Source: JBBKWJ01 sp037968895 (GTDB lineage: Bacteria; Actinomycetota; Acidimicrobiia; Acidimicrobiales; SZUA-35). From it: DNA of 52,570 nucleotides. Location of the stretch: assembly GCA_037968895.1 (NCBI GenBank), contig JBBKWJ010000004.1, positions 1 to 52,570 on the forward strand, in the 5' to 3' direction. This document shows positions 7,524-16,048 of this stretch, piece by piece. The notes under the pieces are model-generated. The model worked only from the letters and a program-made list of their open reading frames with translations, was not told where the DNA came from and did no database searches. How positions within the stretch are numbered: the first letter of the stretch is position 1; each line of letters opens with the position of its first letter. The translations under genes were made by a program, and so were the position numbers.

Positions 7524-8330
7524 ATGACGACTTCATCCGGGTCAACCACACCAACGAAATTTGGCGACATCAGCGTAACGATTGACGATGTCAACGTTGC
7601 CTTGGTCGAGATCAAGCGACCGCCACACAACTTCTTCAGCCTCGAGATGCTGTACGACCTCGCCGCTGCGTTTGAATTTGTCGACGAAACACCCGACGCT
7701 CGGGTGATCTTGTTCGCCACTGAGGGAAAGAACTTCTGCGGGGGCGCCGATTTCTCAGGCAAGGCGGCCGACATCGTGTCGGCCAAGCTTGCGGGACGCC
7801 ACATCTACGATGAGGCGGTGCGGCTCTTCTCGACCCGCAAGCCGGTGGTCGCGGCCGTGCAGGGCGCAGCGATTGGGGGCGGGCTTGGTTTGGCCGCGAT
7901 GGCTGATTTCCGAATTGGCGGTCCGTCCACACGATTGGCCGCAAACTTCGCCCGGCTTGGCTTCCACCATGGCTTCGGTCTTTCGGTCACTCTCCCCGCA
8001 ATCGTGGGCCAGCAGCACGCGCTGCGAATGCTCTACACCGGGGTCAGGCTCAAGGGTGACGAGGCGCACGAGATCGGACTCCTCGATTGCTTCGTCGACG
8101 ATGAGTTGATTCGAGAAACGGCCCATAGCTTCGCCGCCGACATCGCGCTGTCGGCGCCGCTTGCCGTCGAATCGATTAGACAGACAATGCGGGGGAACCT
8201 CGCGGCCGAGATTGCGGCCGCCACCGAGCGGGAGAAGACGGAGCAGGAACGTCTTCAGCAAACCGAAGACTGGACCGAGGGAACGCGAGCCATGGCCGAG
8301 CGCCGCCCACCCAACTTCACTGGCCGCTAG
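7524..8330 (+). CDS. Enoyl-CoA hydratase/isomerase family protein
   Basis: A 268-residue crotonase-fold protein. The two oxyanion-hole regions are recognisable: ILFATEGKNFCGGADF and VAAVQGAAIGGGLGLAAMADFRI. The C-terminal helices (LAVESIRQTMRG..) complete the fold. The usual hydratase Glu positions cannot be verified without alignment, so hydratase, isomerase or another crotonase chemistry is possible. The ATG at 7524 is chosen because the upstream in-frame extension lacks family sequence. The stop overlaps the convergent cyclo-ligase gene by 4 bases. It is probably a fatty acid or aromatic acid degradation enzyme. Confidence 0.85.
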   Translation: MTTSSGSTTPTKFGDISVTIDDVNVALVEIKRPPHNFFSLEMLYDLAAAFEFVDETPDARVILFATEGKNFCGGADFSGKAADIVSAKLAGRHIYDEAVRLFSTRKPVVAAVQGAAIGGGLGLAAMADFRIGGPSTRLAANFARLGFHHGFGLSVTLPAIVGQQHALRMLYTGVRLKGDEAHEIGLLDCFVDDELIRETAHSFAADIALSAPLAVESIRQTMRGNLAAEIAAATEREKTEQERLQQTEDWTEGTRAMAERRPPNFTGR

Positions 8331-8893
8331 GACTTCAGGGGGACTTTCATGACGCCCGCCTCGGTGGCAAGGAAGTCCATGGCGATGTCGTGAGGCTCGG
8401 CCGGGAGGCTGTCGAGCAGAAAGCCGTCGCTAATCCCGATCTTGACTACGTCGGACGAGAGCCGGCCGAGGAGTCGGTCGTAAAACCCAGCTCCCCATCC
8501 GAGACGTTGTCCGGCCCGGTCAAAGGCAAGTGCGGGTACGAGGACTACGGCAATGTCGACATCGGCCACTACCTCGGCGTCGGCGACCGGCTGGCGATAG
8601 CCGTAGCGATGCACTTCACTGGCGCTGTCATACGGATGGACGGACAGCGTGCGACCGGCTTCGGGGGTTCGTGTGAGAGCGAACGGACCAAGGTCGTTCG
8701 ACTCGGCGACGAGTGGAGCCAAGTCGACTTCGCCTGGCATGGCCGCGTAGACCACAACGGCACCGTCACGGCGGTTTGACGTGCGCAACCAATGGGCCAG
8801 CCCGTTGCAGATTCGATGGCTGTCTGGTGTGAGACCTGCACGGTTCTTCTGCGCACGCTCCCGAAGTTCTTTCTTGCCTGCACCTGTCGTCAC
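8327..8893 (-). CDS. 5-formyltetrahydrofolate cyclo-ligase
   Basis: A 188-residue enzyme that converts 5-formyl-THF to 5,10-methenyl-THF with ATP, recycling folate. Diagnostic features are the basic N-terminus KKELRERAQKNR, the central ALTRTPEAG region, and the ligase signature VLVPALAFDRAGQRLGWGAGFYDRLLGRL near residue 130. The GTG start at 8893 is preceded by GGAGGTGATC, nearly a full complement of the 16S 3' end, which fixes the start. It is divergent from the M20 peptidase gene, so regulatory sites for both would lie within about 45 bp. Confidence 0.92.
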   Translation of the reverse strand: MTTGAGKKELRERAQKNRAGLTPDSHRICNGLAHWLRTSNRRDGAVVVYAAMPGEVDLAPLVAESNDLGPFALTRTPEAGRTLSVHPYDSASEVHRYGYRQPVADAEVVADVDIAVVLVPALAFDRAGQRLGWGAGFYDRLLGRLSSDVVKIGISDGFLLDSLPAEPHDIAMDFLATEAGVMKVPLKS

Positions 8894-8936
8894 TGATCAC
8901 CTCCAGAGGATCGCCAACGCTACACCGAGTCCCGCC

Positions 8937-10121
8937 ATGGCATACAGTGACGCCATGATGCAGGAACGAGCCGCCCAGATCCTTACGTCGTTGGTCCAAA
9001 TACCGAGCGTGAACCCACTGCAAGCTGGCCCCAAGGCCGAGACACCGGGCGAACTCGCACTTGCCCTGTTTGTAGCCAAGCAAGCCGAAGCGCTTGGCGC
9101 CACGGTTGTCCTCGACGAGGTTGAGCCAGATCGACCAAATGTCTACGCCACATTTGCCGGCACCAGCGACTTCACCATCGGCATCGACGTCCACCTCGAC
9201 ACTGTTGGCGTCGAGCACATGACCGATCCTCCCTTTGATGGTCGGGCTGAGGACGGCCGCATTTACGGTCGAGGTTCAGTTGATACCAAGGCCACATTCG
9301 CTGTCGTCTTCGCCGCTCTTGAGGCGCTGCGAGCCGATGGTCTTGACCTCGTGCCCACGGTGCACCTCATTGGCACGGTCGGCGAAGAAATTGGAGGATT
9401 TGTTGGCGCCGCTGCGTTCGACCGGTGGGTTGCGAACAATGGGATCACGCTCGATGCCCTCGTTGTCGCCGAGCCAACCATGTGCGCTCCCGTGCACGGG
9501 CACAAGGGAGCACTCGGGCTCGACGTCACCGTTACGGGCGTCGCCGCTCACTCTTCGAAGCCGCACCTTGGGATCGATGCCATCGCCGGAGCCGCTCGGG
9601 CCACCGTCGCTCTCGAGAACGAACTCGCCCGACTCTTAGCAGGTCCATCGTCAACATCGGTTGGCACAGGCACAGTCGGCGTCAACCTCATCAAGGGTGG
9701 CCTTGCGTCAAACATCATTGCCAGCAGCGCCCGCTTTTATGTCGGCCGAAGGGTCGCCCCTGGCGAAGTGCCCGATGAGATCATCACTCAGCTAACCCAG
9801 CTCATCGCTGAAGCCGCGGCGCCAGCCAGCGTCGAGGTCGAAGTATCCGGCGATACCGCCTTCGCAGCGTTCTATCAGGATCCTGACACTCCACTTATCG
9901 TCTCGCTCACTGCCATGACCGGCGAAGATGCAGACACGGCCTCGTTTGGTACGAACGCCTTGCGGTATAGCCAAGCAACGGCAAAGCAGATGGTGATTTT
10001 CGGCCCAGGCTCGATCGATGTAGCCCACCAGGCAGTGGAGTATGTCGATGTGAGCCAACTCGAGAAGGCCGCGTCGGTCTACCGAAGCTGGTTCGAGGGT
10101 TTAAACCTTCCCATGAACTGA
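8937..10121 (+). CDS. M20-family metallopeptidase/deacylase (ArgE/DapE-like)
   Basis: A protein of about 394 residues in the zinc-dependent M20 family. The first metal His is in GIDVHLDTVG, the bridging Asp in GRGSVDTKATF, the catalytic Glu pair in GTVGEEIGG, a later ligand in VAEPTM, and the C-terminal His in FGPGSIDVAHQAVEYV. The dimerisation domain sits between. It resembles ArgE, DapE and CPG2-type hydrolases, but the window has a clearer dapE elsewhere (23786-24862), so a different amide substrate is likely. The start is uncertain: ATG at 8937, 8955 or 8958, none with a strong ribosome-binding site. Confidence 0.85.
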   Translation: MAYSDAMMQERAAQILTSLVQIPSVNPLQAGPKAETPGELALALFVAKQAEALGATVVLDEVEPDRPNVYATFAGTSDFTIGIDVHLDTVGVEHMTDPPFDGRAEDGRIYGRGSVDTKATFAVVFAALEALRADGLDLVPTVHLIGTVGEEIGGFVGAAAFDRWVANNGITLDALVVAEPTMCAPVHGHKGALGLDVTVTGVAAHSSKPHLGIDAIAGAARATVALENELARLLAGPSSTSVGTGTVGVNLIKGGLASNIIASSARFYVGRRVAPGEVPDEIITQLTQLIAEAAAPASVEVEVSGDTAFAAFYQDPDTPLIVSLTAMTGEDADTASFGTNALRYSQATAKQMVIFGPGSIDVAHQAVEYVDVSQLEKAASVYRSWFEGLNLPMN

Positions 10122-10214
10122 TTGAGTCATTCCACCTGCCCGGCGCCAATGGGTGCCAGAATTCGCTAGAACTGCAGGTCTGGCCCTTCTTTTCAGCCTT
10201 TGTTTGTGAGGGAC

Positions 10215-10979
10215 ATGCTTTCCCGCCTGATGCACATTTTGCAGACCCCCCGTTTTCTACTGGCATTGTCGCTCTCGACAGTGACAGCGGCCGTTGTCGC
10301 GGGTCCACTCGCCGTCCAAGCGGTCCGATCTGACACTTCGGTCACGGCGTACGACGCTGCTCCAACGGTGTCGATGGATCCAGCTTCTGTCCAAGGCGTC
10401 ACTATCACTGCCCCTCCGGCCGCTGACGAGGTCGCATTGCCTGAGCCAGCGACCGAGACCTCGCCGCCAACGACCACCGCTATTGCCGAGTCTGTGGTCA
10501 CCACTTCTCCACCTGCCACTCAGGCCCCAGCGACTCAGCAGGCCCCAACCACACAGCCTGCTCCATCGGCTGCGTCCACCACAGTAATTACACTGATCAG
10601 GCCGATTGAGACCTCAATTACGAGCGAGAACGCTCCTGGTCCCGTCGCACCAACGCTTGCCGAGCCAACCACCACCGCGGTGACCGTCGAGACTGATGCG
10701 TCGACGACAACGGTCGTCGCCAGGCCAACGAGTACTACCGCTCCAATCACCGCTGTAGCACCGACTGATGAGACCGCCCCGACTAATGTCGTCACCAGCG
10801 TTGCCCCGAGCAGCGCGGAAGACACCAAGCCAATCGTCACGACCGCCGACCCGATTGACGCTGGCGGGTCGACGACAACGCCCAGTCAAGAGCCAAGCAA
10901 GGCCGAACCGCACGACGGTGCCGGCGATTGGCTCCCTGAGATCATCGACATCATCGAACGGTCAGCAGGGGTGCAGTAG
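10215..10979 (+). CDS. Thr/Pro-rich exported or membrane-anchored protein, unknown function
   Basis: A 254-residue protein whose N-terminus is a signal or anchor (FLLALSLSTVTAAVVAGPLAVQAV). Nearly everything after it is low complexity in Thr, Ala, Pro, Val and Ser, for example TTAIAESVVTTSPPATQAPATQ. No folded domain is visible apart from a short C-terminal amphipathic stretch, WLPEIIDIIERSAG. The ATG at 10215 is chosen over a TTG at 10200 because GAGGG lies just upstream. It could be a cell-wall spacer or stalk, but nothing supports a specific role. A possible terminator follows before nrdJ. Confidence 0.65.
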   Translation: MLSRLMHILQTPRFLLALSLSTVTAAVVAGPLAVQAVRSDTSVTAYDAAPTVSMDPASVQGVTITAPPAADEVALPEPATETSPPTTTAIAESVVTTSPPATQAPATQQAPTTQPAPSAASTTVITLIRPIETSITSENAPGPVAPTLAEPTTTAVTVETDASTTTVVARPTSTTAPITAVAPTDETAPTNVVTSVAPSSAEDTKPIVTTADPIDAGGSTTTPSQEPSKAEPHDGAGDWLPEIIDIIERSAGVQ

Positions 10980-10995
10980 CACTAGAACGACGTTG

Positions 10996-11018
10996 GCTCG
11001 ACATCTCGCACGTCGAGC
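10996..11018. terminator. Hairpin in the convergent gap (possible terminator)
   Basis: GCTCGAC (10996-11002) pairs with GTCGAGC (11012-11018) around a 9-nt loop, in the 160-bp gap between the convergent Thr/Pro-rich gene and nrdJ. There is no clear T-tract, so intrinsic termination is uncertain. Confidence 0.45.
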
Positions 11019-11055
11019 GTCACTGCCCCGAAGCAGCGCCCACCTTCAAACGACA

Positions 11056-11085
11056 CCGGTCCGACGCCCATGAGCGCCGGACCGG
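11056..11085. terminator. Second hairpin in the convergent gap (possible terminator)
   Basis: CCGGTCCG (11056-11063) pairs perfectly with CGGACCGG (11078-11085) around a 14-nt loop, downstream of nrdJ on the minus strand. The 8-bp GC-rich stem is a plausible end signal for nrdJ or for the facing gene, again without a strong T-tract. Confidence 0.5.
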
Positions 11086-11139
11086 ATGAGTTGTAGTGAA
11101 AGTTTCAATGCGGTTCTTGCGAACCTTTTCCTCGAGCGG

Positions 11140-13944
11140 TTAGCTACAGCCGCTGGTGTTGCCGCAATCAGGGCAGGCGTGGCACGAGCCAGCACGCTGC
11201 ATCTTGATGCCACACTGCATGCAGATTGGCGCATGCGGATCGTTGACCGGAGCCGAGCTCACCACATGTGGTTCCTTGGCCGCAAGGTCGATCATCGTCT
11301 GTGGCGACTCGATCGAGGGTGGGTCGGATGGAAGGTCGGAACCTTGCACCGTTTGCACCTCTTCAACACCAGGCAGGGTCTGCTGGGTGCGCTCTGAGGT
11401 GGTGAAGATTCCGAGATCGGCCCGCTCCTCGTAAGGAATGTAGTTGACCGCGAGCTTGCGGAAGATGTAGTCGATGATCGAGTTAGCGATCCGAATGTCG
11501 GGATCGTCGGTCATGCCTGCTGGCTCGAACCGCATGCCAGTGAAGGTCTCGACGAAGTTGCGCAGTGGCACCCCGTATTGGAGACCGTGGCTCAGCGAGA
11601 TAGCCAACGCATCCATGATGCCTGCGAGGGTTGAACCCTGCTTTGACACCCGCAAGAAGACCTCGCCTGGTCGACCGTCGTCGTATTCGCCGACGGTGAC
11701 GAAGCCCTTGCAGTCGGCGACACGGAACTCGAAGGTCCGTGAGGTCCGGTTGCGAGGAAGGCGTTCGCGCACTGGCTTGTAGACAACCTTCTCAAGGACT
11801 TCTGTGACCTTGAGAGCGCTGTCGGCCAGAGCTGCTGCGGGAGCGGCTTGGTCGTCTTCTTTCTTGGCGGTCGAGAGCGGCTGCCCAACCTTGCAATTGT
11901 CGCGGTAGATGGCGACTGCCTTCACACCCATGCGCCATGCGTCGATGTGGAGCTGCTCAACATCTTCGACTGTCGCTTCTTCGGGCATGTTGACGGTCTT
12001 CGAGATCGCGCCCGAAATGAATGGCTGCACGGCGGCCATCATCTTGACGTGACCGAGATAGTGAATTGTGTTGTCACCCATTGAGCAGGCGAACACGTCG
12101 ACGTGCTCGTTTTTGAGATGAGGGGCACCGATGATCGACTTGTTGAGATCGAGGTATGCCTCGATCTCGTCGACCTGCGTTGCGTCATAGCCAAGGCGGC
12201 GGAGCGCCCGTGGCACTGACTGGTTGATGATGCTCATGGTGCCGCCACCAACGAGCTTCTTGATCTTGTTGAGGCCGAGGTCGGGCTCAATGCCAGTGGT
12301 GTCGCAGTCCATCAGCAAGCCGATGGTGCCAGTTGGGGCGAGGACAGTTGCCTGGGCGTTACGGACACCAACCTGTGGTGCGAGCTCGCAGGTGGCATCC
12401 CATGCTTCTTGGGCCGCACTGAGGATCCCGACGGGAGCAAGCTCTTCGTCGATGTGAGCAGCCGCAGCACGGTGCTGTTCGAGCACCCGCAGCATCGGCT
12501 CGCGGTTGGCCTCGTAGCCAGCGTGTGGACCCATGCGGGCTGCTGTCTTGGCCGACGTGAGGTAGGCGTGGCCGGTCATGAGCGACGTGATCGACGCGGC
12601 ATAGGCCCGACCTTCGTCTGAATCGTAGGCGAGGCCGAGATTCATAAGAAGGGCGCCGATGTTGGCGTAGCCCAGACCGAGCTGGCGGAACTGGCGAGAC
12701 ATTTCGCCAATACCTTCGGTTGGGTAGTCGGCCCGGCCGACCAGAATCTCTTGAGCGGTGAAGAAACACTCAACTGCCGACTGGAAGCCCTCGGTGTCGA
12801 AGGTGTCGTCGTCGTTGAGGAAGCCCATCAGGTTGAGGCTGGCGAGGTTGCATGCCGAGTTGTCGAGGTGCATGTATTCGCTGCACGGGTTCGATCCATT
12901 GATCTTGCCGGTGTTGGACGAGGTGTGCCAGCGGTTAATCGTGGAGTCGAACTGCATGCCGGGATCGGCGCATTCCCAGCTGGCCTGCGAGATCTGGCGC
13001 ATGAGGTCACGCGCCTTTACGACACGAACGACCTCACCCGTGGTGCGAGCAACAAGCTCCCAGTCGCCGTCGGACTCGACGGCTTCCATGAACTCATCGG
13101 TCACTCGGATTGAGTTGTTGGCGTTCTGGTATTGGATCGAGTGGCTGTCTACGCCATCGAGGTCCATATCGAAACCAGCGTCGCCGAGGACTCGCGCCTT
13201 GCGCTCTTCGATGGCCTTGCACCAGAGGAATTCTTCGATGTCGGGGTGATCGACGTCGAGCATGACCATCTTGGCTGCTCGACGGGTCTTCCCGCCGCTC
13301 TTGATGGTGCCAGCGGAGGAATCGGCTCCACGCATGAAACTTACGGGGCCAGACGCGGTGCCGCCGCCCTTAAGCAGTTCGTAGCTCGAACGGATACGAG
13401 ACAGGTTGACGCCAGCACCGGAGCCACCCTTAAAGATGGTTCCCTCTTCGACGTACCAGTTGAGAATGGCGTCCATCTTGTCTTCGACCGACAAAATGAA
13501 GCACGCCGATGCCTGCTGGGGCACGCCCTCGACACCGATGTTGAACCAGACGGGAGAGTTGAACGCGCCCTTCTGGTGAATGATGAGGTACTTCAGTTCG
13601 TCGCTGAACAACTGGGCTTCGTCTTCGGAAGTGAAATAGCCGCCCTCACGGCCCCAGGTGGTAATGGTGTCGACAACGCGATCGGCGACAGTTTTAAGAG
13701 AGGTTTCACGCTCGTCGGTGTTTGGTGTGCCGCGGAAGTACTTCTGCGCCAAGATGTTGGTGGCGTTAACTGACCACGTGGACGGGACCTCGACCCCAAG
13801 CTGTTCGAACGCAACCTCACCAGTCTTCCAGTTCGAGATACGAGCATCTCGCTGTTCCCAGACGACGGTGTCGTATGGGTGGATTCCTGAGGTGGTGAAG
13901 TGGCGGCGAAGACCAATTCCGGTCTGCTCTGGGGCAAGTGTCAT
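11140..13944 (-). CDS. nrdJ: Vitamin B12-dependent (class II) ribonucleoside-diphosphate reductase
   Basis: A 934-residue adenosylcobalamin-dependent ribonucleotide reductase that makes deoxyribonucleotides without oxygen. Visible elements include the N-terminal TWSVNATNILAQKYFRG, the loop FKGGSGAGVNLSRIRSS, the active-site region NPCSEYMHLDNSACNLASLNL, GTIGLLMDCDTTGIEPDL, and the C-terminal Cys-rich ribbon CMQCGIKM..CHACPDCGNTSGC that shuttles reducing equivalents. The ATG at 13944 is preferred over a TTG at 13956 because GGAG lies 6 nt before it. NrdR boxes about 280-340 bp upstream and nrdR itself four genes away indicate repression by NrdR. No cobalamin riboswitch was recognised in the leader. 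Confidence 0.96.
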   Translation of the reverse strand: MTLAPEQTGIGLRRHFTTSGIHPYDTVVWEQRDARISNWKTGEVAFEQLGVEVPSTWSVNATNILAQKYFRGTPNTDERETSLKTVADRVVDTITTWGREGGYFTSEDEAQLFSDELKYLIIHQKGAFNSPVWFNIGVEGVPQQASACFILSVEDKMDAILNWYVEEGTIFKGGSGAGVNLSRIRSSYELLKGGGTASGPVSFMRGADSSAGTIKSGGKTRRAAKMVMLDVDHPDIEEFLWCKAIEERKARVLGDAGFDMDLDGVDSHSIQYQNANNSIRVTDEFMEAVESDGDWELVARTTGEVVRVVKARDLMRQISQASWECADPGMQFDSTINRWHTSSNTGKINGSNPCSEYMHLDNSACNLASLNLMGFLNDDDTFDTEGFQSAVECFFTAQEILVGRADYPTEGIGEMSRQFRQLGLGYANIGALLMNLGLAYDSDEGRAYAASITSLMTGHAYLTSAKTAARMGPHAGYEANREPMLRVLEQHRAAAAHIDEELAPVGILSAAQEAWDATCELAPQVGVRNAQATVLAPTGTIGLLMDCDTTGIEPDLGLNKIKKLVGGGTMSIINQSVPRALRRLGYDATQVDEIEAYLDLNKSIIGAPHLKNEHVDVFACSMGDNTIHYLGHVKMMAAVQPFISGAISKTVNMPEEATVEDVEQLHIDAWRMGVKAVAIYRDNCKVGQPLSTAKKEDDQAAPAAALADSALKVTEVLEKVVYKPVRERLPRNRTSRTFEFRVADCKGFVTVGEYDDGRPGEVFLRVSKQGSTLAGIMDALAISLSHGLQYGVPLRNFVETFTGMRFEPAGMTDDPDIRIANSIIDYIFRKLAVNYIPYEERADLGIFTTSERTQQTLPGVEEVQTVQGSDLPSDPPSIESPQTMIDLAAKEPHVVSSAPVNDPHAPICMQCGIKMQRAGSCHACPDCGNTSGCS

Positions 13945-14223
13945 TTCGAACTCCAAGTTGAGCCCTATGCGAGGGTCTCAGGCGGTTTGAGGGTGTAGTG
14001 ATTTGGCGGGAAGGACGCAAGTTGCGGGGGCAGTTGCGACCGGCCGACTGTGGGGCGAACACAGCGAGCTGAGCGGTTCGACGATGTGGCCCAGGGCCAC
14101 AACCTCGAACAGAGAGGTACTAGCAATAACTGGTGTCCTGATACCACGACCCACCTGAGGTGGGACGATGCTGCCAGGACGGGTGTTTTCTGGCCGTTGC
14201 GACGGGGTGACGCAGCTGCAAGA
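13945..14223 (-). promoter_or_regulatory. Long hairpin-rich leader of nrdJ
   Basis: About 280 nt separate the NrdR boxes from the nrdJ ATG and contain no credible gene. Several hairpins are visible: CCCACC/GGTGGG with a 3-nt loop (14150-14164), GTGGCCC/GGGCCAC (14086-14100), and ACCTC/GAGGT around 14103-14119. The conserved B12-box and the AdoCbl core motifs were looked for and not found. The leader may be structural or attenuating; this is inference. Confidence 0.4.
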
Positions 14224-14239
14224 ACACTACATCTTGTGT
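14224..14239. promoter_or_regulatory. NrdR box 1
   Basis: ACACTACATCTTGTGT fits the palindromic NrdR box consensus (acaCwAtATaTwGtgt) with two central deviations. It lies upstream of nrdJ on the minus strand, 41 bp centre to centre from box 2, close to four helical turns, as expected for tandem NrdR binding. Confidence 0.75.
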
Positions 14240-14264
14240 GTGTGGCGCCCTGCCGGGAAACAAC

Positions 14265-14280
14265 ACACAAGATGGAGTAG
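14265..14280. promoter_or_regulatory. NrdR box 2 (degenerate)
   Basis: The 16 bp here, ACACAAGATGGAGTAG, read on the minus strand as a match to the CATCTTGTGT half of box 1 plus CTAC. This is the weaker member of the NrdR pair. It sits next to the putative -10 region of nrdJ, so bound NrdR would block transcription. Confidence 0.6.
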
Positions 14281-14283
14281 ACA

Positions 14284-14311
14284 TACAACACTGAAATTAC
14301 ATCGATGTCAA
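14284..14311 (-). promoter_or_regulatory. Putative nrdJ promoter
   Basis: A perfect -35 hexamer TTGACA is present on the minus strand (14306-14311). The -10 about 17 nt downstream is weak (TTGTAT-like), so the call relies on the -35 and the adjoining NrdR boxes. Confidence 0.45.
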
Positions 14312-14613
14312 CGACTCTGAACAATACTAATCGCGGGGTGTGACACTCGTCTGCCACAACCGCCGCTTGCCTTGCTGTGATGATGACCACACACGGCGTT
14401 TAGTCCAAAGAGAAACTTTTTTCCTCCCCCACGTATTCCGTTGATCCCGACAAACTTCGGGTCGAAACCGATCCGCTAATGGGTCAGGGTCTGGCACGGC
14501 GCCTGGCAAACAGGGACGACAGCACCACAGACCTAGGGGCATTCCTCAACCATGCCCGGCCATACCATTGCGGATCGGTTCCACCCGATTCATCGACCCT
14601 AGAGGCACCTCCT

Positions 14614-14676
14614 TGTGGATCAGATGTGGACGAACCTGTGTATTTATGTGAATTTCGTCAGAAAATCTGTGGACAC
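14614..14676. promoter_or_regulatory. Cluster of DnaA-box-like 9-mers
   Basis: TGTGGATCA (14614-14622), TGTGGACGA (14625-14633) and TGTGGACAC (14668-14676) each differ by one or two bases from DnaA box complements TGTGGATAA or TGTGGACAA; TGTGTATTT lies between them. The rest of the 500 bp between the nrdJ promoter and the acyl-CoA dehydrogenase holds no gene that I can support. Either DnaA-linked control of nrdJ or chance is possible. Confidence 0.35.
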
Positions 14677-14800
14677 CGCTCTTGGCGCGAACGGCACCGC
14701 AGAGCGTCCTCGAATTGAGCCCCGAAGCAACCGGTGCCGACGCGAAATAACAACCGCTGTCAACTCGAATCAACAGGTCGATCAGGTGTAGCGTCGCCAA

Positions 14801-16048
14801 ATGGACATGAACCTTCCCCCCGAGGCTGACGTCTTCCGTCAGCGCATCACCACCTTCCTCGACGAGAACCTGCCGGCCGACTTCCCCGGAATCGGTGCAT
14901 ACGGCGGCGAAGAGAAAGACGCCTTCCTCACCGAATGGCGAGCCAAGCTCTCGAAAAACCGACTTCTCGCCCTCAGTTGGCCCAAGGAATACGGAGGTGC
15001 TGGCCTCTCCGCGCTCGAAACCGTTGTCCTCCACCAAGAGTTCGCCAAGCGAGGCGCACCAACGGGCGGCTCAAACGACGCTTTCGGCATCAACATGGTC
15101 GGCAACACGATCCTGGCCGTTGGCACCGACGAACAAAAGAGCTACTTCCTGCCCCGGATCCTGGCCGGCGACGACATCTGGTGCCAGGGCTACTCCGAGC
15201 CAAACGCAGGCTCAGACCTTGCAGGACTCGGCTGCAAGGCGGAGCTTGACGGCGATGAGTGGGTCATCAACGGTCAGAAGATCTGGACATCTAGCGGCCA
15301 TAAGGCCGACTGGATCTTCGTCCTTGCTCGCACTGCTCCCGATGTCGCCAAGCACAAAGGCATCACCTTCCTCCTCGTACCCATGAAGCAACCCGGCGTA
15401 GAGGTCCGGTTCATTCGCAACATCGCCGGCCATGACCACTTCAACGAGGTGTTCTTCAGCGATGCCCGCTGCCCCAAAGAGAATGTCGTCGGCGAAGTCA
15501 ATGGTGGCTGGATGGTGGCAAACGTACTTCTCGGTCACGAGCGAGGCAGTGGTGCAACGGTTACTCCGATCGGGTTTAGGGCCGAACTCGACCGCCTAGT
15601 CGAGATCTGCAAGGAGCGCGGTCTCACCGATCAACCTCAGGTCAGGCAGGGTCTCGCCGACTTCCATACCCACGTCGAGCTTCTCCGCTACGCGGGTATG
15701 CGTACGTTGTCTCGTTATCTCGCAGGACAAGCTCCTGGACCCGAGGCATCACTTTTTAAGCTCGCATGGAGCGAATACCACCGTCGCGTTTCCGAGGCTG
15801 CCATCAACTGGCTCGGCGCCGACGCCATCGCCGGGTTCGGCGACTCGACGGCCGACGGTCTCGGGTCCTCGGGAATCGGAGTGCCAAATGATGTCGGCGC
15901 ATGGCTCTACGCGTTCTATATCGCCCGTTCCGGAACGATCTATGCCGGCACCAGCCAGGTCCAAAGAAACATCATCGGCGAGCGCGTCCTTGGCTTGCCC
16001 CGTGAACCTCGCGCCGACGCCGGACCATGGAACGAGATCCCTCGTTGA
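14801..16048 (+). CDS. Acyl-CoA dehydrogenase family protein
   Basis: A 415-residue FAD-dependent acyl-CoA dehydrogenase that introduces the alpha-beta double bond in an acyl-CoA. Family features occur in order: LSWPKEYGGAG near the N-terminus, the FAD/substrate loop CQGYSEPNAGSDLAGL, INGQKIWTSSGHKADW, and the C-terminal IYAGTSQVQRNIIGERVLGLPREP. Length is normal. Chain-length or substrate preference cannot be read from the sequence. The ATG at 14801 has only a weak upstream AGGTG. The 3' end overlaps the RibD-C reductase gene by 22 bases, so the two are probably co-transcribed. Confidence 0.92.
   Translation: MDMNLPPEADVFRQRITTFLDENLPADFPGIGAYGGEEKDAFLTEWRAKLSKNRLLALSWPKEYGGAGLSALETVVLHQEFAKRGAPTGGSNDAFGINMVGNTILAVGTDEQKSYFLPRILAGDDIWCQGYSEPNAGSDLAGLGCKAELDGDEWVINGQKIWTSSGHKADWIFVLARTAPDVAKHKGITFLLVPMKQPGVEVRFIRNIAGHDHFNEVFFSDARCPKENVVGEVNGGWMVANVLLGHERGSGATVTPIGFRAELDRLVEICKERGLTDQPQVRQGLADFHTHVELLRYAGMRTLSRYLAGQAPGPEASLFKLAWSEYHRRVSEAAINWLGADAIAGFGDSTADGLGSSGIGVPNDVGAWLYAFYIARSGTIYAGTSQVQRNIIGERVLGLPREPRADAGPWNEIPR

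Noticed and set aside
12751..13773. Long open frames on the plus strand opposite nrdJ
   Set aside because: They mirror the codon pattern of nrdJ, have no family resemblance or ribosome-binding sites, and are antisense shadows.
13945..14223. Cobalamin riboswitch upstream of nrdJ
   Set aside because: Neither the B12-box nor the conserved core was found on either strand.
14614..14676. Chromosomal replication origin
   Set aside because: No dnaA, dnaN or AT-rich unwinding region nearby; the boxes are imperfect and few.
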